In this document: piece by piece, positions 57,257-64,000 of the stretch
How the letters are laid out: each line of letters opens with the position of its first letter
How positions within the stretch are numbered: the stretch's first letter is position 1
Source: Jaenimonas drosophilae
Lineage: Eukaryota > Euglenozoa > Kinetoplastea > Trypanosomatida > Trypanosomatidae
Assembly (NCBI GenBank): GCA_030849065.1
Contig: JASAON010001599.1
Coordinates: 1 to 64,000 of the forward strand
Reading direction: 5' to 3'
DNA: 64,000 nt
Notes under the pieces: model-generated
What the model saw: only the letters and a program-made list of their open reading frames with translations
Databases searched by the model: none
Told to the model about the DNA's origin: nothing
Position numbers and translations under genes: made by a program

Positions 57257-59086
57257 ATGGGTAGCAACGCCAATGAGGATGATGTCTACGACCGCAACTG
57301 GCGCCTGTATCGGCTCCTCGATCTCGATCCCCCAACGACCGCGAAACAAGTGAAGTGGAACTTCCGCAAAGTAACTCTGCGACATCATTTTTTTCAGGCC
57401 TACCTGAGCTTATACAACCGCAGCCGCAAACACATTTACGATGCCACGGGCGAGGAGGGCTACGCCTTCATTGCGAGCGGTGCGTGGGGACCTCTCATTC
57501 CGGGCCTCGGTGCGGGCGGCTTTTCCTTCTTGTACTTCCTGGTGCTCTTCGTGGAGGTGCTCCTCCTTCTCCTCTTTATCATCTTCATGGCACTCCGCGT
57601 GGATACACACATTTGGTGGAGCTGGAAGCATGTGAGTGTGCCACTCCTCATCTTCGTGATCATCATGGCCGTGGTGGCGCTCGTGGCACTGTTGGCCAAC
57701 TGTTGCAGCCCACGTGCGCGTGCGGAGAGCATGCCCTGCGTGGATCGTCTCTGCCCTTTTGGAAACTTTGTCGCGGCAACATTGTACTGCGTTGCCGTCT
57801 TTTGGTTCGTCTTTTCCGAGCTCAAGCATGATGATCCGCACGAATTCGGCAAGCTCATGAAGTACTTCATCTTGCTGATTGTGGCGGATGTGGTCTTCTA
57901 TCTCGTCTCTCTCGTGTGGCGGTGGCCACGACGTTTGAAGCGGCAGATGGAGGTGGAGCACAACGACCCGAGCCCCATCATCTACGGCGGCATCTTCTTG
58001 TTTGGCTGGCTTCACCTGATTTGTTGCGTGGCGCAGTGGGTTGTGCTCGCGCTCTACCTCGATGGCAACATCCACTGCAGCTTGTACGCCGCCCTCGCAC
58101 CTTTTTGCGTGCGTTGTGGCTTGCGTGTGATTGAGGCCATCCTGCGCAGCGCCATGAAATGCACGGTGCGTGTGCGCTCACCCTTGATGGTGATGTTCGA
58201 TGGCCTCTCTTCCTTCCTCGCCAACGGTTTGTGGTTGGCGGCGCTGTACTTTGGCGCGGCGCGTGTTGAGGAAGGAAAATTTGCACTCTCCATGGGCAAC
58301 GCGATGATCCCCATGTATATCTTGTTGGGTTATATGCTCGTGGGCCTCGTCTTCACGGTGATGTTGATGATGCACCGCATCACCGTGAGTGAATCTGAGG
58401 AGGCACGTCTAAATCAGCAGTGGTCGCCGCGCGGAGGTGGCTCCGACGATGACGATTCAGAAGAACGCTCACACCTCCCGATGGGTGGGCGCAAGGATGA
58501 TGCGTGGAATGGCCTCGATACAACACCGAGCTCAGATCCATATGGCAGCCACTCCAATGATTTTGATGAGTACCAATCTGCACATGATGATGATGATGAT
58601 GATGATGATGACGATGACGATGAAAGCCGGCCTCCACAGAACATGGAGGACTTTTCAGATGTGGATGGAAGTGATGAGGAGCCTCGGCAACAACGTCGTG
58701 GACCCTACGACGACTCAGATGAAGAAGAGGATTCCAGAAGTGATGATGAAGATACACCAACATCACACAGTGAGTTCGGATCTGATGAGGATGATGATGA
58801 TGATGATGAGTTCAGCTCGGATGATCGTCGTACTCCTGAGTCACCGGGCTCGGATGAAGAGTTCGTCAGCCGCTCATCGAGCTACTCCTACTACAGCTAT
58901 GAAGGTAGCAGCGGCTCAGATGAAGAGGATGATGATGATGATGATGATCATGATGATTCACCACGAAGTGCCAGCAATGAAGAGGATTCCATGGTATCTA
59001 TGAGCACCATCTCATCTAGTGAGCACGGTTCTCCCGCGCTGAAACATCATCAACATGGTCGAGAGACATCATCACCATACCGATGA
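57257..59086 (+). CDS. multi-pass membrane protein: degenerate J-like domain plus TMEM185-like region
   Basis: This 609-residue protein starts with a J-like segment (about 14-70): YRLLDLDPPTTAKQVKWNFRKVTLRHH corresponds to helices I and II of a DnaJ domain, and SLYNRSRKHIYDATGEEGY to the final helix and the YD..GEEG signature. The HPD catalytic loop is missing; HHF follows helix II directly. Eight or so hydrophobic segments occupy about 88-372. Two of them carry the TMEM185 (fragile-X-F family) pattern: FMALRVDTHIWWSW (110-123) and LALYLDGNIHCSL (264-276), compared with the family's ALRLD..I.W. The C-terminus (from about 380) is cytosolic-looking, Ser/Asp/Glu-rich, with long Asp runs. An ER or endomembrane role is likely. 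The start follows CATCAG. Confidence 0.82.
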   Translation: MGSNANEDDVYDRNWRLYRLLDLDPPTTAKQVKWNFRKVTLRHHFFQAYLSLYNRSRKHIYDATGEEGYAFIASGAWGPLIPGLGAGGFSFLYFLVLFVEVLLLLLFIIFMALRVDTHIWWSWKHVSVPLLIFVIIMAVVALVALLANCCSPRARAESMPCVDRLCPFGNFVAATLYCVAVFWFVFSELKHDDPHEFGKLMKYFILLIVADVVFYLVSLVWRWPRRLKRQMEVEHNDPSPIIYGGIFLFGWLHLICCVAQWVVLALYLDGNIHCSLYAALAPFCVRCGLRVIEAILRSAMKCTVRVRSPLMVMFDGLSSFLANGLWLAALYFGAARVEEGKFALSMGNAMIPMYILLGYMLVGLVFTVMLMMHRITVSESEEARLNQQWSPRGGGSDDDDSEERSHLPMGGRKDDAWNGLDTTPSSDPYGSHSNDFDEYQSAHDDDDDDDDDDDDESRPPQNMEDFSDVDGSDEEPRQQRRGPYDDSDEEEDSRSDDEDTPTSHSEFGSDEDDDDDDEFSSDDRRTPESPGSDEEFVSRSSSYSYYSYEGSSGSDEEDDDDDDDHDDSPRSASNEEDSMVSMSTISSSEHGSPALKHHQHGRETSSPYR

Positions 59087-60826
59087 TGAGCTCAACGACC
59101 ACACCGATCAGCATTCGTATAGGTTATTTTTCTTTTCTTTTGCTTATACAGTACATATGTGCCCTGCTTGGTTGTGTGCGCGCGCTTCGGGTGGCCTTCT
59201 TGCAATAACGTTGTTGCGGTGATGAATACGAGAACATACCGCCCCACTCATAGAGCTCCACCACTTCCTCCTCCTTCGTCGGTGTACGTTCCACGAACAT
59301 GTTGTGTTCTTCATGGAATACACACACACACACACACACACAGATCCACGTATACGCGTGCGTGTGTGAGTGTGCTGGAGCCCACCTACATTGAGGAGGA
59401 GGAGTGGTGGACGATAGCGCTGGAGGTTGGGAATGACTGGCCAACACACACTGGTGCAGAGAGGATAGTGAAGGAGGCCCAAATACATCAGATTGGTTCT
59501 GGCGAGGTGTTGTTGGTGTTGTTGTGCGTAGCGGATGGAGGGCAATACATGGCATGTGTTGTTATAAACCGTCATTGCACTCCTTCTCTCCCCCTGCACG
59601 TACATGCATCAACGCACATGCTCATCCACGCCATGAATGATGATGCACGCCTCCGGATTCTTGGCCAACCAATGTTGGCCTGGCCATTCATCCTTCTCTG
59701 CGAAAACCCTTTCTTTTCTTAGATACCAACGAGCACCACCACCACCACCTCCTCATGCTCACCCTCATCACCGCTCACTTGCAGTGAATGTGTGCGTGTG
59801 CGTGTACGGATGAGCGTCTGTGGGGCTGTGCGCTAGCGTCAATACATCATGTTCTTGCTATTTTCTGTTTCTGTGTGCGATGATGATGGGCGCGTGTGTG
59901 CGGTTCCAGGGATATACTGTAGATGTACGTGTACGTGTATGTGTTTGTGCGTGTGCTCTTCTACCAACAAGGCGTACGCACACACACAAACAAACACATA
60001 CACGGCATGACAGATGATGATCTCTTCATACTTGTGCTTGAAGGTGATCATGTACTACGGATGCGTGTACGTCTTCGTTTCATCTACACACCCCCTCTTT
60101 TCCCACCCAACACACATTCCGTTTCCTGTATATGTTGTTATTGTTGTGTGTGTGCGTGTATGTCTGGGGAGGTGTGTGGAGGTGCATCTGCCCGCTTTTC
60201 ATTGAGGGAGATGGGCGAAGGTCGTTGATATAGAGCGATGGAGAGCGTAGATTGGCTTTGTTCTACACAAAAAATATATATATAAAGAAATTGTTTTCTG
60301 TGGTTGCGCTGACACAGATACTTCATCCATCTCCACCGCCAGACAGAAAACTGTCGTTGCTGGTGGTCGTGGATGAAGATGTTGCGATGGCTCATGCATG
60401 TGTGCTCTTCATACACTTCACAACTGTTTCTGTCCTAATCACTTCACTGTACTCATCAACCTAGGCAAACAACAACAACATTATCATCATACCAACATAG
60501 TCGCAAGTTGCATGAAGTGGTAGAGCTTTCAACGTATCCCCATCTACATCAACCTCCTCCCCCCGAGCGAGTGAGCAACACACCTCCAACACATACACAA
60601 ACACACACGCGCAGAAAAAAAAGAAGAAGATCACCATCATCTGACGTACGGTTATACCAACGGAATACCAATTTTTTTTTCTTCCCCTTTTCGTTGTTGT
60701 GTGCCCCTCATCAACACGCGATTAAATCTCAGAATTGTGATACGAAGCAAAAAAAAAAAACCACTTCGTCTTGGCTTCCATCATCATCGCAACACGTCTG
60801 AGATCATCATCATCAATATCGTGACG
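59087..60826 (+). other. very long intergenic spacer (1.74 kb)
   Basis: No gene is supported. A 187-codon + strand frame (59159-59722) crosses a CA run (59320-59342) and has a more protein-like part after it (LEPTYIEEEEWWTIALEVGNDW), but no ATG lies between the repeat and that part. TA-rich (60271-60282), T-rich (60671-60690) and A-rich (60750-60760) tracts occur near the end, where the GDPD leader should be. Confidence 0.4.
59320..59342. repeat. (CA)n microsatellite
   Basis: The CA run lies within the long spacer and is followed by CGTATACGCGTGCGTGTG. Confidence 0.85.
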
Positions 60827-61726
60827 ATGCTCTTCGAAGATCAATCGGCGTTGAATTCGCCCAACCTGTGCCGCGATGGCCTCCATCCACACATGCCACT
60901 GCCAACGTACTCACCCGGCGCAACGGAGCGCCCGGTGCGCATCGCATGCCATCGCGGTGATTGGCGCAACTACGTTGAGAACAGCCTCGAGGCGGTGGAG
61001 AGCTGCATTGAGATGGGGGCCGACATCGTGGAGGTTGATGTTTGGCGCACCAAGGATGGCCAGCTGGTGCTGATGCACGATCCCACACTGGATCGATGCA
61101 CGAGCGGAAATGGATTGGTGGCTGATCATACCTTGGCTGAGATTCAGGCCTTGCGCATGAAGGATGGTCTTGGCAATCTCACCGAGTACAAGGTGCCATC
61201 GCTGGAGGAGGTGCTCCGTCTGGCCAAGGGCCGTGTGATGATCAATCTGGATAAAGCCGACGTGTATCTCGATGAAGTGTACCGCATCCTTCACGCCATG
61301 GATATGCTCGGCCAGACCATTGTGAAGTCTGAAACACCCTTCGCCACCTTGCGCAAGAAGTGGGGTTCCATCGTTGATCACGTCATTTTCATGCCCGTCT
61401 TCAACATCACCGCCAACACAACGGAAGAGGAGGTGAAGGTGCTCTTTGAGCCACGCCACGATGTGTACGAGATCAACTTTACCGACATGTACGAGATGCC
61501 ACTGCGCCTCGTGAAGGAGTACGCTGCCGCCACGGGTGCGGTGGTGTGGGTGAACACCATTTGGCCAGAAACGAGCGGAGGCCATAGTGATGATCGCGCC
61601 ATCAAAAACAAGGATAAAAACTGGGGATTTGTGGTGGAGGAGCTCGGAGCTGGCATCTTGCAGACCGATAGACCTCAGCTGCTCCTCAGCTACCTGAAGG
61701 AGCGCTCGATGCGGCCCAGAGGGTAA
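60827..61726 (+). CDS. glycerophosphodiester phosphodiesterase (GDPD), bacterial-like
   Basis: This 299-residue enzyme should hydrolyse glycerophosphodiesters (such as glycerophosphocholine) to glycerol-3-phosphate and an alcohol. The GDPD catalytic set is intact: ACHRGDW (H42, R43), NYVENSLEA (E51), VEVDVWRTKDGQLVLMHD (E69 and D71 for metal, H84 the second histidine), then PTLDRCTSGNG. The fold continues to a WVNTIWPE block (241-248) and GILQTDRP (276-283), as in compact bacterial enzymes. No signal peptide or membrane segment is seen, so it is probably cytosolic. HRGDWRN with ENSL is a pattern I associate with bacterial members, so ancient transfer from bacteria is possible. The ATG at 60827 was chosen because the upstream in-frame sequence is spacer. 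Confidence 0.92.
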   Translation: MLFEDQSALNSPNLCRDGLHPHMPLPTYSPGATERPVRIACHRGDWRNYVENSLEAVESCIEMGADIVEVDVWRTKDGQLVLMHDPTLDRCTSGNGLVADHTLAEIQALRMKDGLGNLTEYKVPSLEEVLRLAKGRVMINLDKADVYLDEVYRILHAMDMLGQTIVKSETPFATLRKKWGSIVDHVIFMPVFNITANTTEEEVKVLFEPRHDVYEINFTDMYEMPLRLVKEYAAATGAVVWVNTIWPETSGGHSDDRAIKNKDKNWGFVVEELGAGILQTDRPQLLLSYLKERSMRPRG

Positions 61727-64000
61727 GTGCGGAGAGAGGGCTCAGAGCGTACGCACACACACATGCATGCATGCCTCGTACTGTAGCTGTGTGTGTGTGT
61801 GTGTTTATGCAGCAGGACGATGGGCAGAGGTTCAACGCAGCCACACAACAATGCTCCGCGCTGCCGGGCGGATAAACCTCCTCTCCGTGTGCGAGACACA
61901 CAGGCCACTCCAACAACTCTACACAAACCTTCTTTTTCATGTTTCCAGACTTGTTTTTTTCTTTTCTTTGTCTTTTGAGGTGCAACAGCGCTCGCGTGCT
62001 TCGTGGTGCACGAGCTCCGTTGCTGGTGTTGGCATGATGAGTGATGAAGCGGCAGCACATCTGCAGATGCATGAGATTGCACAGCATTTTGGTAGTTGCT
62101 ACGTCGTCTGGCGATTGAGAGGGGTCCAGTTCGACGATGCCAGGTGTGTGTAGTTGCGTGTGGTTTTCGTCGCGCAGCTCATGTGTTGTGTGTCCCGGCA
62201 GAGAGCTCAGCTTCATGCACGTGCTCGTGTTTATCATTTCAGCCAGCGTTGCTTCTTTTTGTTTCTTCTTTTGAGGAACACACAACAAAAAACACAAAAT
62301 TTTTTTTGTGTGAATATCGCGTTTTCTTGATCGTTATCCGACATACACGTGCTATGCAAGAATGAATGCGAAACGGTTGAGGGATGGCAGTGAGAGTTTG
62401 TGTGAGATGAAGGAGATGTACGCACTCATACCATAGCAACAACAACAACCACTGCACGTACACCTTCACCCACTCACTCAGCATCACTGTACTCCTCCAT
62501 GGTGGCCATCTACGCCCTTTGCCACGCATACACATGAAGAGCAGGCCTTCGCTCTTTCACCCCCCAACAGGCCCACTTTGTGCTCGAAGACGAGGCTCAT
62601 CAAACAACACCGTCGTGGCGAGAGAGTGAGGGGCGGAGGTACGTCTGCGGCTGCTTCACCAACACGCGGTGTTGATGGTGCAACAAGCCATGAAACACAA
62701 CTTCCTACCTCTCTCTTCACGACGGCTCTTCGGATGTGTGCCTCCATCACCTCACCTATTTCTCTTGAAGTGTTTGGCGAAGATTCTTTTTTTTCTTTTC
62801 TTTTTTTTTTTGTATGTTTCGTCGCCCTGCGCTCACTCCACCAGAAGCAGGCGCGTACGTGCCCCCCATTTCTCTACCCACCTCAAACTATCTTGTTGTT
62901 GGTTCTACTCCTCTCCGCCTTTTTTTTTTTCAGTTTTCAGTGATAAAACAACAACAAAAAACTACAAGCAGATATATCCGACATACACACACACAGACGG
63001 TGGAGCTTGGGCTGCATCAACATTCTGTTCTTGTTTTTTTTTTTAAATTCTTCTTCTTCTACTTCACTGTTGTTTGCTTATACGCGTTGGATGTCTTGAC
63101 TGGTTTTGAGGCGTCTTCTGATGTGCCTTCTTCATCTCCCCTCCCTCTTCCTCCCTACTCAACACACAAGCTTCTTTACCGAAGTGTATGTGTGTGTATG
63201 TGTGTCAGCGATTGGTGAGGCCTTGGTCGATTTTGTGTTGTGGGAGATCTTTTTTTTCTTTTTTTTTCTTTTTTGTGTGTGTGCCGCTGCGACTCCGAAT
63301 GGGGCTCATCTTTGTGGTCGCGTTCAGGCAGCTCAATCAACTTCTGCATCATCATCATCATCATGCTTCTTCATCCCCACACGTCTTTGTTGGTTGGTTG
63401 GTGTATTATTCCTGTGGCACCTCGCAACCCTTTTTGATGGCGCTCGGCCTCCTCCTCCACATGCGGTGGATGCAACGACGAACATCACTGCTTGCAAACG
63501 ATGATGATGAGTATGTACGTATACGCACGCACACACACGCAGCACGCGAGACGTGAGGATCTTTTTCCATCATATTTTTCTGTTTTTCTTCCAAGGAATA
63601 CATTCCTCCTACTTCTCTATGTACGCAACAGCTATTTTTGTGAGCGCGTCCTCCTCCTCAATCTACGCCAACGGCGAAGTGGAGGTCTCGCCTCCTGACA
63701 TGATCATCATCCATGACGTCCTCCTGTGTTGTTGTTGCTGTGTGGGCTGCACTCACACATGCAACGCTTCAATTCATACACACGCAGATGACTCTCTTGA
63801 CGGCTGAGCCAACAAACATGTGTTTGCAGGCGAAAAATGTTTGGTGTGTGCTTCTCAGACTATAGCAAGTGTGCTTCTTCTGTGTCGCATCAAACACGTC
63901 TTCACAATATTTGTTGTGTGCCTCTCCTACACCACACAGAAACACACCAATCTATTCGTTTCTATTCCGACTTACGTGTACGTACTTCGGTGTGTGTGTG
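61727..64000 (+). other. terminal non-coding stretch (2.3 kb) with weak signals only
   Basis: No convincing gene is seen on either strand. T-rich tracts (61949-61978, 62788-62811, 62919-62932, 63033-63047, 63250-63273) and TG/CA blocks dominate. A 39-codon ORF (62034-62153) follows the first tract. The window may end inside the leader of a further gene or approach the end of the polycistronic unit; no clear - strand gene appears. Confidence 0.4.
62034..62153 (+). CDS. possible 39-residue small ORF
   Basis: The first ATG after a strong T/C tract and AG (61949-61979) opens a 39-codon frame: MMSDEAAAHLQMHEIAQHFG, continuing to DARCV and TAG. Its composition is mixed and protein-like, unlike the repeat-coded frames around it. 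It could be a small protein or chance. The sequence AGGTGTGTGTAG at the end also resembles a 5' splice site, so a cis-spliced first exon cannot be excluded, though cis introns are rare in kinetoplastids. Confidence 0.25.
   Translation: MMSDEAAAHLQMHEIAQHFGSCYVVWRLRGVQFDDARCV

Noticed and set aside
59159..59722. 187-codon + strand frame in the spacer before GDPD
   Set aside because: It crosses a CA microsatellite and has no ATG ahead of the more protein-like part. I cannot support it, although residues after the repeat look less random than usual.
61686..62297. 203-codon - strand frame at the end of the GDPD gene
   Set aside because: It overlaps the coding end of GDPD and spacer DNA, contains a His-Thr repeat, and has no recognisable fold.
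1..64000. tRNA, snoRNA, rRNA or CRISPR features
   Set aside because: I looked for tRNA B-box-like GGTTCGA/GGTTCAA contexts, box C/D pairs and regular direct repeats with spacers, and found none that I can support. GAT/CAT repeats mimic C boxes but lack a D box and a guide.

Overview
The window is eukaryotic nuclear DNA with a kinetoplastid-type layout. Every gene I can support is intronless and on the + strand. Genes are separated by pyrimidine-rich, CA/CAA-rich spacers, and many starts sit shortly after a pyrimidine tract followed by AG. That is what a polycistronic unit processed by spliced-leader trans-splicing looks like. The standard code is used, and I saw no in-frame UGA. Several products are kinetoplastid-flavoured (an eIF4G-type protein with the MIF4G domain close to the N-terminus, a degenerate centrin, flagellar candidates). 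I cannot name the species; a trypanosomatid or close relative (bodonid) is the best reading. There is no tRNA, rRNA, CRISPR array, transposon or virus that I can support.

Layout. 0-9 kb: Vps54 (GARP complex), a large protein with a mitochondrial-looking N-terminus, a small basic protein that may be mitochondrial, and an Apd1/Aim32-type thioredoxin-like ferredoxin ending in a CaaX box. 10-17.5 kb: a Kelch protein, a Nup50/Nup2-like FG protein with a Ran-binding domain, a doubtful small basic ORF, and two low-complexity unknowns. 17.5-25.2 kb: CTU1/NCS6 (tRNA thiolation), a SelK-family membrane protein with cysteine in place of selenocysteine, a divergent centrin, the CCR4-NOT subunit NOT10, and an ABC1/ADCK atypical kinase. 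25.6-32.3 kb: two adjacent TBC Rab-GAPs, a small unknown, and eIF4G. 34.2-38.1 kb: a possible mitochondrial protein and COG2. 38.5-53.1 kb: a 2,346-residue AK9-like nucleotide kinase-related protein, an OTU1/YOD1 deubiquitinase, a BBOF1-like coiled-coil protein and another long coiled-coil protein. Three of these four are flagellum candidates. 53.5-61.7 kb: a double C2-like protein with a His/Arg/Asp tail, a J-like/TMEM185-like membrane protein with an acidic tail, and a glycerophosphodiester phosphodiesterase. The last 2.3 kb has no convincing gene.

The genes look like a normal housekeeping polycistron rather than a functional operon. Themes that recur are vesicle tethering and Rab control (Vps54, COG2, two TBC proteins), translation and RNA turnover (eIF4G, NOT10, CTU1), nuclear transport (Nup50-like) and the flagellum (AK9-like, BBOF1-like, centrin). 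I did not find a clearly new multi-gene system. The most unusual items are the prenylatable ferredoxin, the J/TMEM185 fusion, the Sec-to-Cys SelK, the Nup50-like protein, and two structured spacer regions that share a 15-nt motif.
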